Assembly: GCA_003598015.1 (NCBI GenBank)
Contig: QZKE01000104.1
Span: forward strand, 1 to 34,150
Length of the DNA: 34,150 nucleotides
Origin: Actinomycetota bacterium
GTDB lineage: Bacteria > Actinomycetota > Geothermincolia > Geothermincolales > RBG-13-55-18
Direction: 5' to 3'
The notes beneath the pieces are model-generated. The model saw nothing but the letters and a program-made list of their open reading frames with translations, searched no databases and had not been told where the DNA came from. The position numbers were made by a program, and so were the translations under genes. Position 1 is the first letter of the stretch. Each line of letters opens with the position of its first letter. Positions 8,013 through 17,246 of the stretch are shown here, in pieces.

Positions 8013-8237
8013 TTGGAACTTGGACTCATCGCCATCGGGGCAGCTTTGGCCATCGGCCTGGCCGCTCTGGCGACCGGGTGGTCGCAGTCTAAGATCGGGG
8101 CTGCCATGGCGGGGGCCTTGGCCGAGAAGCCGGAGCTCGCCGGCAATGCCATTATCATGATCGCCATCCCCGAAACCATGGTCGTGTTGGGATTCGTTAT
8201 CTCCTTCTTGATAACTGGCTTGAAACCTGGTGAGTAA
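8013..8237 (+). CDS. atpK: V/A-type ATP synthase subunit K (proteolipid, c-ring)
   Basis: Proteolipid of the rotating membrane ring. From the TTG start at 8013 it is 74 residues, one hairpin of two helices (about 3-24 and 46-68) with the loop KIGAAMAGALAEKPE. The ion-binding glutamate is E54 in IPETMVVLG, with Q25 in the first helix. This Q...PET pattern occurs both in Na+ rings and in the proton-translocating Thermus enzyme, so the coupling ion cannot be read from it. The TTG start is preferred because AGGAGGTGA (7999-8007) lies 5 bases upstream; an upstream in-frame start would overlap atpI. The 2-helix form differs from the duplicated 4-helix NtpK of Enterococcus. Confidence 0.93.
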   Translation: MELGLIAIGAALAIGLAALATGWSQSKIGAAMAGALAEKPELAGNAIIMIAIPETMVVLGFVISFLITGLKPGE

Positions 8238-8290
8238 GTCGAAAAAGGACTATACCCGGCTGATATACCATATAAACAGGAAGTGAAGGC

Positions 8291-8899
8291 ATGTCTATAG
8301 AGGACATCCTGCAGGCGCTGGACGACCAGTGCCGCCAGGAGTGCCAGGATATATTCGTCCGGGCGGAAGGGGAGGCGAAGCAGATCCTGGATAAAGCCCA
8401 GGGAGAGGCCGAAGCCATCCGCCAGGCCCGCCTGGCCAAGATCAAGGCGGAGGCGCAGAGCGAGACGACCTCCATGCTCTACTCCGCGCGCCTGAAGTCC
8501 AAGAACGCGGTCATCTCCGCCAAGGAGCAGGTCGCTGAAAAGGCCTTGCGGGCAGCCGAGGAGGGCCTGCAGGGCTTGAGGTCGCGCCAGGATTATCCGG
8601 CCATCCTCGAGGGACTGATCAAGGAGGGGTTGACGCGCATCAGCGGCAAGATCGTGGTGCACGTGGACCCCGCCGACGCAGCGGTGGCCGACAAGGTGAT
8701 GCAGGGACTCGGGTTGGATTACGAGTTGCGCACCGACATCCAGACCGCGGGAGGCGCTATAGTCTCCGACGCGGGTGGAAGGGTGAGGATAATCAACACC
8801 ATGGAGGAGCGGTTGAACCGTGCGCGCGAGAAATTGCGCATGCAGGTATCCGGGATCCTCTTCGGTGAGGAGGTGGAGGCCGCGGTGGGAGGGGGGTAA
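8291..8899 (+). CDS. atpE: V/A-type ATP synthase subunit E (peripheral stalk)
   Basis: Stalk subunit that pairs with H and connects the collar of the A3B3 head to subunit I. The first 110 or so residues are a charged coiled coil (RAEGEAKQILDKAQGEAEAI at 24-43). The C-terminal half is the globular head-binding domain, with the typical GGAIVSDAGGRVRIINTMEE stretch (about 153-172) conserved in family members. Length, 202 residues, is normal. ATG 8291 follows AAGTGAAGG. The 53-base gap after atpK is the longest between the early stalk and ring genes, and may hold a processing or stability signal, since more K than E is needed; no hairpin is obvious there. Confidence 0.93.
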   Translation: MSIEDILQALDDQCRQECQDIFVRAEGEAKQILDKAQGEAEAIRQARLAKIKAEAQSETTSMLYSARLKSKNAVISAKEQVAEKALRAAEEGLQGLRSRQDYPAILEGLIKEGLTRISGKIVVHVDPADAAVADKVMQGLGLDYELRTDIQTAGGAIVSDAGGRVRIINTMEERLNRAREKLRMQVSGILFGEEVEAAVGGG

Positions 8900-8938
8900 A
8901 CCCCCTCTTTCGATGTCGGCGCCGGAAGGCGAGAGAAA

Positions 8939-10036
8939 ATGGTTCAGGTCCCGCTGAAGGATTACAGCTACGCCAACGCTCGGGTAAGGGCGATGAGCGC
9001 CCGGTTGCTCGACGAGAGCGTTTATAGAGAGCTGCTCGACGCGTTGGATTACAATCGGGCCCTCGCCGTACTGGAGGAGACGGAGTATGGGGAGGATATC
9101 GAGCATTTCATGATGGAGGGCGCCAGGCCCACCATCATCGACCGCGCCTTCAACCGTAATCTCATCCGCAACTTCGCCAGGATTAAGGATTTCTTCATGG
9201 GCAGGCCGGAGGAGATGGTCAACGCCCTGCTCTCGCGCTGGGACCCCTACAACCTCAAGACGGTTATGCGGGGTATGCGAGCCTTGGTGCCCAAGACGGA
9301 GATCGTGCGCAACCTGGTCCCCATAGGTTCCCTGGACCTGACGGTCCTGGGGGAGATCGTGGGACAGCCGGACCTGCGTGCATCCCTGGATGCCATCGTC
9401 ATGTTCAGCCCCCAGTGGTGGATCCCCTACGGCCAGGCCATCACGGCGCACCTCGCGGAGTATCTGCGCGAGCACGACCTGGCCGTCCTGGAGCTGGCGC
9501 TGGACAAGTTCCACTACGAAAAGATCGACGCCCTGCTCAAGAGATCCGACGCCAACACGACGCTGGTGCGCGAGGTGGTCACCATGGAGGTGGATGCCAT
9601 CAACATTGTCACCCTCATGCGCATCTGCGGCCTGGAGCTGGAGGGAGCGAAAGCTGAGGACTATTTCGTACCGGGCGGGACCATCGCCACGGCCAAGGAG
9701 TTCGCGAGGATCATGGAACTGGGACAGCCGGAGAAAGTGTACGAGGCCCTGTACCTGAAGACGCCTTATCGCGAGGCACTGGAGAAGGCGTGGAAGAACT
9801 TCGACGAGCGCGGGGAGAGCGCCTTCGAGGACGAGATGGAGAAGCACACCATCAGGACCTGCTTGAAGATGTCCAAGGATCCGTTGGGCATCGGGATCAT
9901 CATCACGTACATGTGGAAGAAATACCTGGAGATAACCAACCTGCGCATCATACTGCGCGGCAAGAGCATCGGACTCATCGAGTCCCAGATCCGCAAGGAG
10001 CTCTTCATGAAGGACGAGGATACCCGGGAGAAATAG
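8939..10036 (+). CDS. atpC: V/A-type ATP synthase subunit C (central stalk/ring adaptor)
   Basis: The funnel-shaped, mostly helical subunit (V-type d homologue) that seats the D/F rotor on the K ring. The 365-residue protein begins DYSYANARVRAMSARLLDES, a typical AtpC N-terminus, and shows WDPYNLKTVMRG (about 101-112), EVVTMEVDAINIVTLMRI (about 213-230) and the C-terminal GIGIIITYMWKKYLEITNLR stretch that in the family packs into the last helical bundle. ATG 8939 has GGAAGGCGAG shortly upstream. It lies 39 bases after atpE and 22 before atpF. Confidence 0.93.
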   Translation: MVQVPLKDYSYANARVRAMSARLLDESVYRELLDALDYNRALAVLEETEYGEDIEHFMMEGARPTIIDRAFNRNLIRNFARIKDFFMGRPEEMVNALLSRWDPYNLKTVMRGMRALVPKTEIVRNLVPIGSLDLTVLGEIVGQPDLRASLDAIVMFSPQWWIPYGQAITAHLAEYLREHDLAVLELALDKFHYEKIDALLKRSDANTTLVREVVTMEVDAINIVTLMRICGLELEGAKAEDYFVPGGTIATAKEFARIMELGQPEKVYEALYLKTPYREALEKAWKNFDERGESAFEDEMEKHTIRTCLKMSKDPLGIGIIITYMWKKYLEITNLRIILRGKSIGLIESQIRKELFMKDEDTREK

Positions 10037-10058
10037 CGGCCATCAGAGGTGAGTATTC

Positions 10059-10400
10059 TTGTACAAAGCTATCGTGGTAACGGACCCGGAGACGGCGGAC
10101 GGTTTCCGCCTGGCGGGGGTCAGCGTGGTCGAGGCGGAGAATGCCGACGAGGCACAGGAGAAGATAAAACTCCTTCTCGACGACCCAAATGCCGGGATCC
10201 TGGCCGTGAACGAGCATTTTTACGACAACATAGACGAGAAGACCCAGGAGAAGATAGACAGCATCTACCGGCCTATCGTCATCCCCCTGCCCATCAAGGA
10301 GACGGTGGAGATGGCGGGAGAGCGGCGGGCGTACCTCGCGCGCCTCATCCACCGCGCCATAGGTTTCGACATAACCCTGCGCGGCCGCGAGGGAGAATAG
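10059..10400 (+). CDS. atpF: V/A-type ATP synthase subunit F (central stalk)
   Basis: Small rotor subunit of 113 residues with an alternating strand/helix fold. It binds subunit D in the central shaft and in Thermus regulates ATP hydrolysis. It starts MYKAIVVTDPETADGFRLAG, has the EAENADEAQEKIKLL helix, and AVNEHFYDNID in the middle, all typical. Translation starts at a TTG (10059) with AGAGGTGAG ending 5 bases before it; no ATG suits. The C-terminal tail holds PIVIPLPIKE and the helix GERRAYLARLIHRAIGFDI. Confidence 0.93.
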   Translation: MYKAIVVTDPETADGFRLAGVSVVEAENADEAQEKIKLLLDDPNAGILAVNEHFYDNIDEKTQEKIDSIYRPIVIPLPIKETVEMAGERRAYLARLIHRAIGFDITLRGREGE

Positions 10401-10466
10401 GCGGGCCGGTATGATGCTCGGTGATAGACACTGGCGGTACGGATTAGGAGACGGGAGAGTGTCGGT

Positions 10467-12215
10467 ATGATCGAGGGAACCATTGTCAAGGTATCCGGGC
10501 CCGTGGTGAACGCGGAGGGCATGTCCGGCGCCAAGATGTACGATATCACCAAGGTGGGCGACCTGGGGCTCATCGGCGAGGTGGTACGCCTGGACGGAGA
10601 CGTGGCTATCGTACAGGTCTACGAGGACACCTCGGGCCTGCACGTGGGGGAGAAAGTGGAGTGCAGCGAGGAACCCCTCCTCATCGAGTTGGGACCGGGC
10701 CTGCTGTCCTCCATCTACGACGGCATCCAGAGAAGGCTCGTGGATATCGCGGACACTCACGGCGACTTCATAGTGCGCGGGGTGACCACCGAAGCCCTTC
10801 CCCGCGACCGCACCTGGACCTTCCAGCCCATGGTGGAGGAGGGCGACGAGGTCGCGGCGGGGGACATCGTAGGGGAGGTCCAGGAGACGACCCACATCGC
10901 TCACCGCATCATGGTCCCGCCCGGCATGTCCGGCAAGGTGGCCCAGGTGAAGGAGGGCGACTTCGGGATAGACGACACCGTGGTCGTCCTGGAGGGTGGC
11001 GGGGAGATCAAGCTGCACCAGACCTGGCCGGCGCGGGTGCCACGCCCGGTGAACAGGAAAGAGAACCCGACCGTTCCCTTCATCACCGGCACGCGCATCC
11101 TGGACACCTTCTTCCCCATCGCCCAGGGCGGATACAGCATCATCCCCGGGGGTTTCGGGACGGGCAAGACGGTGACCGAGACCACCCTGGCCAAGTGGGC
11201 GGACGCCGACATCGTCATCTACATCGGGTGCGGCGAGAGGGGCAACGAGATCACCGAGGTGCTGGCGGAGTTCCCCAGCCTCATCGACCCCAAGACGGGG
11301 GTGCCCCTCATGCAGCGCACCATCCTGGTGGCCAATACCTCGAACATGCCGGTGGCCGCCCGCGAGGCCTCCATATACACCGGTATCACCCTGGCGGAAT
11401 ACTATCGCGACATGGGCTACAACGTGGCGCTGATGGCCGACTCCACCTCGCGCTGGGGAGAGGCCCTGCGCGAGGTCTCGGGGCGCCTGGAGGAGATGCC
11501 CGGCGAGGAGGGATACCCGGCGTATCTCGCCACCCGCCTGGCCGACTTCTACGAGCGCTGCGGCCGTGCCGTCTGCCTGGGCGGCGACGAGCGCATGGGT
11601 TCCATCACCGCCATCGGGGCGGTATCCCCTCCCGGCGGCGACTTCTCGGAGCCCATGACCCAGAATTCGCTGCGTATCACCGGTGCCTTCTGGGCGCTGG
11701 ACACCTCCCTGGCTTACCGGCGCCACTTCCCGGCCATCAGCTGGATAAAAAGCTACACCCTCTACCTGGACCAGATCCAGGAATGGTACCTGAAGAACGT
11801 ATCCGAGGACTGGAGATCCCTGAGGGACAAGGCCATGACCCTGCTGCAGAAGGAGGTCGAGCTGCAGGAGATCGTGCAGCTGGTAGGGCCGGATGCCCTG
11901 CCCGATTTCGCCAAGGCGGTGCTGGAGACCACGCGCATGCTGCGCGAGGACTACCTGCAACAGTTCGCCTTTTCCGACACCGACGCGTTCTGTTCGCTGC
12001 GCAAGGCCTATCTCATGCTCAAGGTCATCCTCACGTATTACGACTGCCTGGAGGAGGTACTGGTACAGGGCGTACCGCTGCGCCAGGCGACGGAGCACCC
12101 CATCAAGAACGAGATCGCGCGCATGAAGGAGATCCCGTCCGAGGAGGCGGAGGAGAAGATATCGGAGCTGGCGGACAGAGTACAACGTGAGCTCAGGTCG
12201 CTCAGCGAATGGTAA
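10467..12215 (+). CDS. atpA: V/A-type ATP synthase catalytic subunit A
   Basis: Catalytic subunit of the A3B3 head, where ATP is made or hydrolysed. 582 residues: N-terminal beta barrel (1-70), the bulge or 'non-homologous' insertion typical of V/A-type A subunits (about 115-190), nucleotide domain, and helical C-terminus. The P-loop is GGFGTGKT (228-235), differing from the archaeal and Thermus GPFGSGKT by Pro to Gly in the second position. GCGERGNE (254-261) carries the catalytic glutamate and [19 protein letters not shown] is strongly conserved. ATG 10467 follows GGGAGAG. It lies 66 bases after atpF. Length and motifs indicate a working enzyme. Confidence 0.97.
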   Translation: MIEGTIVKVSGPVVNAEGMSGAKMYDITKVGDLGLIGEVVRLDGDVAIVQVYEDTSGLHVGEKVECSEEPLLIELGPGLLSSIYDGIQRRLVDIADTHGDFIVRGVTTEALPRDRTWTFQPMVEEGDEVAAGDIVGEVQETTHIAHRIMVPPGMSGKVAQVKEGDFGIDDTVVVLEGGGEIKLHQTWPARVPRPVNRKENPTVPFITGTRILDTFFPIAQGGYSIIPGGFGTGKTVTETTLAKWADADIVIYIGCGERGNEITEVLAEFPSLIDPKTGVPLMQRTILVANTSNMPVAAREASIYTGITLAEYYRDMGYNVALMADSTSRWGEALREVSGRLEEMPGEEGYPAYLATRLADFYERCGRAVCLGGDERMGSITAIGAVSPPGGDFSEPMTQNSLRITGAFWALDTSLAYRRHFPAISWIKSYTLYLDQIQEWYLKNVSEDWRSLRDKAMTLLQKEVELQEIVQLVGPDALPDFAKAVLETTRMLREDYLQQFAFSDTDAFCSLRKAYLMLKVILTYYDCLEEVLVQGVPLRQATEHPIKNEIARMKEIPSEEAEEKISELADRVQRELRSLSEW

Positions 12216-12239
12216 GTAATAGAAAGCGGGAGAGATAAG

Positions 12240-13661
12240 ATGTCGAACGGTAGTGCTTATCTGGCCACGACGGAATACCGTACGGTAGGCGAGGTCGCCG
12301 GGCCCCTGCTCTTCGTGAGCAAGGTCAAGGGGGCGGCCTACAACGAGATGGTGGAGATCCGCTCCGCGGACGGCACCACCAAGTACGGCCAGGTCATAGA
12401 GCTGGCGGGAGAGTTGGCCGTGGTGCAGGTTTTCGGTCCCACGGCGGGCCTGGACGTCGACAAGACCAACGTGCGTTTCCGGGGAGAGGTGGCGAAGATG
12501 CCCTGCTCCGCCAACCTGCTGGGGCGGATTCTCAACGGCATGGGGCAGCCCATCGACGGAGGCCCCGAGGTGTTCCCGGAGGAGGAGAGGGAGATCACCG
12601 GTTCTCCCATCAACCCCTGGAGCAGGGAAGAGCCCCGCGATTTCATCCAGACCGGTATCTCAGCCATAGACGGCCTGAACACCCTGGTACGCGGCCAGAA
12701 GCTCCCCATCTTCTCCGGCGCCGGCCTTCCCGGCAACGAGCTGGCGGCGGCCATCGTGAGGAACGCCAGGATCCTGGGGGGAGAGGAGTTCGCCATCATC
12801 TTCGCGGCTATGGGCATCACCCGCCGCGAGGCCTCCTTCTTCCAGGACAGCTTCGCGCGCTCGGGCGCCCTGGAGAGGGTGGTCTTCTTCCTCAACCTGG
12901 CCGACGACCCCACGGTGGAGAGGCTGCTCACGCCGCGTTGCGCCCTCACCGTGGCGGAGTTCCTGGCCTTCGAGCACGACATGCAGGTGCTGGTGATCCT
13001 CACCGACATGACCAATTACTGCGAGGCCCTGCGCGAGATATCCACCGCCCGCGAGGAGGTTCCGGGACGCCGCGGCTACCCTGGTTATATGTACACCGAC
13101 CTGGCCTCCATCTACGAGCGCGCCGGGCGCATCAAGGGAAAGCCGGGATCTGTCACCCAGGTGCCCATCCTGGCCATGCCCGACGACGACATCACCCATC
13201 CCATCCCGGACCTCACCGGGTATATCACCGAGGGCCAGATCGTGCTCTCGCGTACCCTGCACCGCCGGGGCATCTTCCCCTGCATCGACGTGCTGCCCTG
13301 CCTCTCGCGCCTCATGAACCTGGGCATCGGCGAGGGGCGCACGCGGGGAGACCACCGCGGCGTCGCCGACCAGCTCTACGCCTACTACGCCGAGGGGGTC
13401 GACCTGCGCCGCCTGGTGGCCATCGTGGGCGAGGAAGCCCTCACCGACATGGACCGCATGGCGCTGAAGTTCTCCGACGCCTTCGAGCAGAATTACCTGG
13501 ATCAGAAGGACGAGAACCGCGAGCTGGAACAGACGCTGGAGCTGGGCTGGAAGCTCATCAGCATGATGCCCAAGGACTCTATCAAGCGCATCAAGATGGA
13601 ATACGTGGACAAGAACTACAACCCGGAGATGGCGGAGGAGTTCGCCGTCTCCGAGAGCTGA
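12240..13661 (+). CDS. atpB: V/A-type ATP synthase subunit B
   Basis: Non-catalytic partner that alternates with subunit A in the head and supplies the arginine finger to the A site. The 473-residue protein has [12 protein letters not shown] (159-170), the altered P-loop expected in B subunits, and [19 protein letters not shown] and LPCLSRLMN in the positions known for B; the arginine in the latter is the likely finger. NPEMAEEF near the end is ordinary. ATG 12240 follows GGGAGAG in the 24-base gap after atpA. No frameshift or loss of key residues was seen. Confidence 0.97.
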   Translation: MSNGSAYLATTEYRTVGEVAGPLLFVSKVKGAAYNEMVEIRSADGTTKYGQVIELAGELAVVQVFGPTAGLDVDKTNVRFRGEVAKMPCSANLLGRILNGMGQPIDGGPEVFPEEEREITGSPINPWSREEPRDFIQTGISAIDGLNTLVRGQKLPIFSGAGLPGNELAAAIVRNARILGGEEFAIIFAAMGITRREASFFQDSFARSGALERVVFFLNLADDPTVERLLTPRCALTVAEFLAFEHDMQVLVILTDMTNYCEALREISTAREEVPGRRGYPGYMYTDLASIYERAGRIKGKPGSVTQVPILAMPDDDITHPIPDLTGYITEGQIVLSRTLHRRGIFPCIDVLPCLSRLMNLGIGEGRTRGDHRGVADQLYAYYAEGVDLRRLVAIVGEEALTDMDRMALKFSDAFEQNYLDQKDENRELEQTLELGWKLISMMPKDSIKRIKMEYVDKNYNPEMAEEFAVSES

Positions 13662-13689
13662 CCCGCGGCGCGGACGGGGAGAGAGGTAG

Positions 13690-14349
13690 ATGGAGCAGGT
13701 ACACCCGACCAGGAGCGAGCTGCTCAAGCGCAAGGCCAACCGCAGCCTGGCCGATCAGGGCATGAACCTGCTCAAGCGCAAGCGGGACGCCCTGCTCGCA
13801 GAGTTCATGCCCATCATCGACGAGACCATGCGCCTCTCCCTGCGCCTGGAGCGGGTGACCGCCGACGCCCAGTACGACCTGGCCATGGCCAAGGCCAAGG
13901 ACAGCGGGCCGAAAGTGCGTTCGGCCTCCTACGCCGCCCAGGGCGAGGTGCTGGTAGACATCACCGGCACCCACGTCATGGGGGTGCCCATCCCGGTGAT
14001 CCGCAAGGGCCAGAGCACCCTGCGCAACGTCCTCAAGCGGGGTTACGGCATCACGGGCGTATCGAGCCGGGTGGATGCCGCGGCGGAGAAGTTCGAGGAG
14101 ATCATCGACGTGATCATAGAGTCCGCGGACATCGAGACCCGCCTGCGCCGCCTGGGGGAGGAGCTGCGCAAGACCAACCGCCGCGTGAACGCGCTGGAGA
14201 ACGTGGTCATCCCCGACTACGACGAGCAGATAAAGTTCATCCAGATGAGCCTGGAGGAGCGCGCGCGAGAGGATATCTTCCGCCTCAAGAAGGTCAAGAA
14301 GGCCCTGGAGCGCAAGGAGGCCGCCCGACTCGAGCGCCTCAAGGCCTGA
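13690..14349 (+). CDS. atpD: V/A-type ATP synthase subunit D (central shaft)
   Basis: Central rotor shaft, a long antiparallel coiled coil that turns inside A3B3 and drives the binding-change cycle. Residues 1-75 (beginning VHPTRSELLKRK) and 140-219 are the two shaft helices, with a short middle domain containing GVPIPVI. RRVNALENVVIPDYDEQIKF (about 169-188) is the family signature. 219 residues is typical. ATG 13690 follows GGGGAGAGAGG. It is the last gene of the operon, and its stop codon is only 3 bases from the stop of the convergent minus-strand gene, leaving no room for a separate terminator. Confidence 0.95.
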   Translation: MEQVHPTRSELLKRKANRSLADQGMNLLKRKRDALLAEFMPIIDETMRLSLRLERVTADAQYDLAMAKAKDSGPKVRSASYAAQGEVLVDITGTHVMGVPIPVIRKGQSTLRNVLKRGYGITGVSSRVDAAAEKFEEIIDVIIESADIETRLRRLGEELRKTNRRVNALENVVIPDYDEQIKFIQMSLEERAREDIFRLKKVKKALERKEAARLERLKA

Positions 14350-14352
14350 CCG

Positions 14353-16899
14353 TTATTTTCCCCGGCGCTTCCTGCGCAGGGAGGCCGTCGCCGAGAGAAG
14401 CCCCAGGGAAAGACCCATCAACATGACTGCCGTGCCGGAACCGGCACCGCATGCCGATGTCACCGTGAATCCGCCCTCCAGCACCGCTTCCTCGCCCCCG
14501 GGATTGACCACCGCCACGTCGTAGGCGCCCGGCTCGGCTCCGAAGAAGCCGCAGGTACAGGTGATGCGCGTGTCGGAGACGACCTGTACGTTGTATGCAT
14601 TCAGGGTCGTGGCGCCGCGCTTCAACGCCACCGTGGCGCCGGGCTGGAAGCCGGTTCCGCTTACCTCCAGGGCCAGGGAGATGGTGTGTTGTACCACCCG
14701 GTTCGGGATAATCGACTGCACGCTGAGCGGCAGGACCGTGAAAGCCTTCCAGTTGGAGGTCCCGGAGGGGGTGGTGACCGTCACCCTCGCCTCGCCGCAC
14801 GCGAGAGGGGGGACCTTCACGACCACCTGGCTGTCGGACCAGGAGACGTATTCCTGGACCGGGGTCGCACCGAAGGAGACTACGGACGTTCCCCGGGTAG
14901 CGCCGAAGTCGCAGCCCGAGACGGTCACCTCGGCGCCGGCGCCGCCCGAGGGGGGCGAGACGGAGAGGACGTCCGGCCTGGCGTCGCCTCCGTTGGACGT
15001 ATGCATGATGAGCCCGGAGGTACTAATGAACCAAGCGTTGCAGCAATCCGCGGCAGCTATCTTTTCCCGGGAAGAAGAAGGCCATAATTCAAGCTGCTCT
15101 TGCCAATTTGCTCCTCCGTCAGTTGTCCTAAGAACCATAAAATCATGGTCCGAGGGATTCATGACCTCGCCGATAACCCAAGCTGTGCACTCGTCGATTG
15201 CGCAAATATCCGTAATATTCAAGGACATTATTTCTGAGACTTCCCAGCTTTGTCCGCCATCCAGGCTCTTGATGACAGTATTGTCCCCAGATGCCCATAC
15301 GACATTCTCGTCGACGGCGTATATGCTCCAGAGATAATAAGGATAGCCGGTGTCCTGCAATTGCCAGTTCTCTCCGCCGTTGATTGTTTTAAGGATCACA
15401 CAAGTGTCCGTCTCATAGTCATAGCAGGCCGCCCATGCGATATCGTGACTTACGGCCGATATGTCGGAGATACCCACGGTGGAGCTGATACTCTGGTGCT
15501 CCCAGGTCGCCCCCCCATCGCCGGTCCGCAGAATGGTGCCTGAAGCACCCGCGGCCCATGCCGTTTCAGGGTCTACCGCGGTCACCGTATAGAGGGTTGC
15601 GGTGGTCCCCGCCTGCTGAAGCAGCCAAGTCTTACCACCGTCCGCAGTGTGCAGGATCTTCCCTGCATAGCCTACGGCCCAGGCATGTTCTGCGTCTACC
15701 GCCGATACGTCACATAGGCTCCCCGCTTCATCATCCGGCCCCGTATCCGTGCTGACCCAGGTTGCGCCTCCGTCCACGGTCTTGAGGACGTCTCCCGCTG
15801 CCCGAGCCACCCACGCGGTGCTCGCATCTACCGCGCTGACCCCACTGAGCACGGACGTGGTCGCAGGGTTCTGATCCACCCACGTCTCGCCCCCGTCCCA
15901 GGTCCTGAGGATATCGATATCCCCTCCCACCACCCAGGCGTTGTCCGCGTCGAGGGCCGATACTCCGGTGGCATTGTAATGTATGATGTTCTGGAGCGCC
16001 CAGGAGACACCTCCATCCGAGCTCTTGAGGATCGCGCCTCTTCCGATGTCTTCGTCGTCCCCGACAGTCCATATGGTCTGGCCGTCAACCGCGAAAACAT
16101 CCCGGAGGATGTAATTGCTGTCCATACTGCGTGCGCTCCAGGTGGCGCCACCGTCTCCACTCTCCAGCACTGTTCCCCCCGTACCAACCACCCAGAGCGT
16201 GGACTCGTTCAAGGCGTGTACGCCATACAAAGTGCTGGATGTCCCGGCATCTTGCGTTTCCCAGGTGAGCCCTCCATTGTCGCTCTTGAGGATGGCCCCG
16301 GCCTCGCCGGTGACCCAGGCGGTATCGATGCTCAGCGCGCAGACCGCATTCAGGGCGCGCGTCGTGCCGCAATCCCGAGAAATCCAGGTCGCTCCGCCAT
16401 CGCCAGTCGTCAAGACGGTGCCGTTGTCCCCGACCGCCCAGGCGTGCAGCGCGTCTATGGCACAGACATCCTGCAACTTGTATCCCTCCCCCGAGAGCTG
16501 GGCTGCCCATACCTCCCCCCCATCGTCCGTGTGGAGGATGACGCTATGGGTATCGTAATCGTGTCCGATCGCCCACGCCACCGAAGCGTCGCAGGCCGAT
16601 ACCGCGTACAGGGTGTAGCCGGTGCCGGATTCCTGGTCTGTCCAGCTGGCGCCGGCGTCGTCGGTCCGCATGATGGTCCCACCGTCCCCGACCGCCCAGG
16701 CGGTGGCGGCGTCGACCGCATGGACGTCCCGCAAGAAGTCATGGAAATGGTTCTGCGTCTGCCAGTGGTCATTCCAGGCAGCGCTGGCAGGGTCACCGAG
16801 CGGTGCCTGTGCCAGCAGCATTGGGATACCCAGGAACGATATGAGCAGGATTATGGAGACGGGCTTGAGACCGGCCATGGCCGTACGACGGTTTCGCAT
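14353..16899 (-). CDS. secreted 14-motif Ycf48-like propeller protein with two IPT/TIG domains
   Basis: Predicted exported protein of 848 residues. A basic N-terminus and hydrophobic stretch (about 10-32) look like a signal peptide. Residues ~45-638 hold fourteen copies of a motif of the form WAVG..GTI..T.DGG.TW (copy 14 is decayed, SNGGDAR), as in Ycf48/BNR-type propellers that use seven blades. Two IPT/TIG immunoglobulin-like domains follow (about 643-722 and 726-813). The tail has C817-Gly, a hydrophobic helix and RRKRR, a three-part layout like Cys-type C-terminal sorting signals. ATG 16899 is chosen because GGAGG lies 6 bases upstream; TTG 16905 would touch the ribosome site. The GC content dips around 15040-15420. 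Surface binding or adhesion is likely, but the ligand is unknown. Confidence 0.85.
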   Translation of the reverse strand: MRNRRTAMAGLKPVSIILLISFLGIPMLLAQAPLGDPASAAWNDHWQTQNHFHDFLRDVHAVDAATAWAVGDGGTIMRTDDAGASWTDQESGTGYTLYAVSACDASVAWAIGHDYDTHSVILHTDDGGEVWAAQLSGEGYKLQDVCAIDALHAWAVGDNGTVLTTGDGGATWISRDCGTTRALNAVCALSIDTAWVTGEAGAILKSDNGGLTWETQDAGTSSTLYGVHALNESTLWVVGTGGTVLESGDGGATWSARSMDSNYILRDVFAVDGQTIWTVGDDEDIGRGAILKSSDGGVSWALQNIIHYNATGVSALDADNAWVVGGDIDILRTWDGGETWVDQNPATTSVLSGVSAVDASTAWVARAAGDVLKTVDGGATWVSTDTGPDDEAGSLCDVSAVDAEHAWAVGYAGKILHTADGGKTWLLQQAGTTATLYTVTAVDPETAWAAGASGTILRTGDGGATWEHQSISSTVGISDISAVSHDIAWAACYDYETDTCVILKTINGGENWQLQDTGYPYYLWSIYAVDENVVWASGDNTVIKSLDGGQSWEVSEIMSLNITDICAIDECTAWVIGEVMNPSDHDFMVLRTTDGGANWQEQLELWPSSSREKIAAADCCNAWFISTSGLIMHTSNGGDARPDVLSVSPPSGGAGAEVTVSGCDFGATRGTSVVSFGATPVQEYVSWSDSQVVVKVPPLACGEARVTVTTPSGTSNWKAFTVLPLSVQSIIPNRVVQHTISLALEVSGTGFQPGATVALKRGATTLNAYNVQVVSDTRITCTCGFFGAEPGAYDVAVVNPGGEEAVLEGGFTVTSACGAGSGTAVMLMGLSLGLLSATASLRRKRRGK

Positions 16900-17246
16900 C
16901 AGCAACCTCCCTCTGAAAACACCCCATATTCTCGATGCCTGTGGCAGACATTATATACTGCGCCGTTCCCCTGGCGATAGCGTGTAGCTCTTTTGGATTA
17001 GACTTTTCACGGCCCAGGTGCTGGCGTGCGCTCTCCGAGGGTCACTTTCGCCTACGCGATGCAGGCTGTGCGGCGTGAGAGGCGTGAGAGCAATGTCAGG
17101 ACCAACCGATGGTCGGATGTACTCGTGCCATGCCTGGCCTGGCTTTACCGGGACTGGTACCGGATACCGCCGCGCCACAGACGCGCTGCTGCTCTTGCGA
17201 TGCAGGCTGTCGGATGTGGGCGAGCAGGTGGTATCATCGCCTTATC
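16900..17246. other. divergent intergenic region between propeller gene and murA
   Basis: This 347-base stretch holds the minus-strand promoter and the murA leader. Two exact 14-base copies of GCGATGCAGGCTGT (17056-17069 and 17197-17210) are 141 bases apart and their flanks remain loosely alike. I found no good sigma-70 promoter for murA and no coding frame with a ribosome site. Confidence 0.45.
16950..16955 (-). promoter_or_regulatory. -10 element for the minus-strand propeller gene
   Basis: Read on the minus strand the site is a perfect TATAAT, 50 bases upstream of the ATG at 16899. The corresponding -35 position (ATCGCC) is poor, so the promoter may need an activator or be weak. Confidence 0.4.

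Noticed and set aside
7997..9847. 616-codon minus-strand frame over atpK, atpE and atpC
   Set aside because: It crosses three conserved genes and intergenic gaps; a codon-bias artefact.
10005..12185. Long minus-strand open frame opposite atpA (726 codons)
   Set aside because: It is the mirror of the strongly supported atpA reading in high-GC DNA; His/Gly/Arg-rich product with no motif.
17109..17246. N-terminal extension of murA from an upstream start
   Set aside because: Adds 46 Cys/Arg-rich residues absent from the family; ATG 17247 gives the standard MurA N-terminus.
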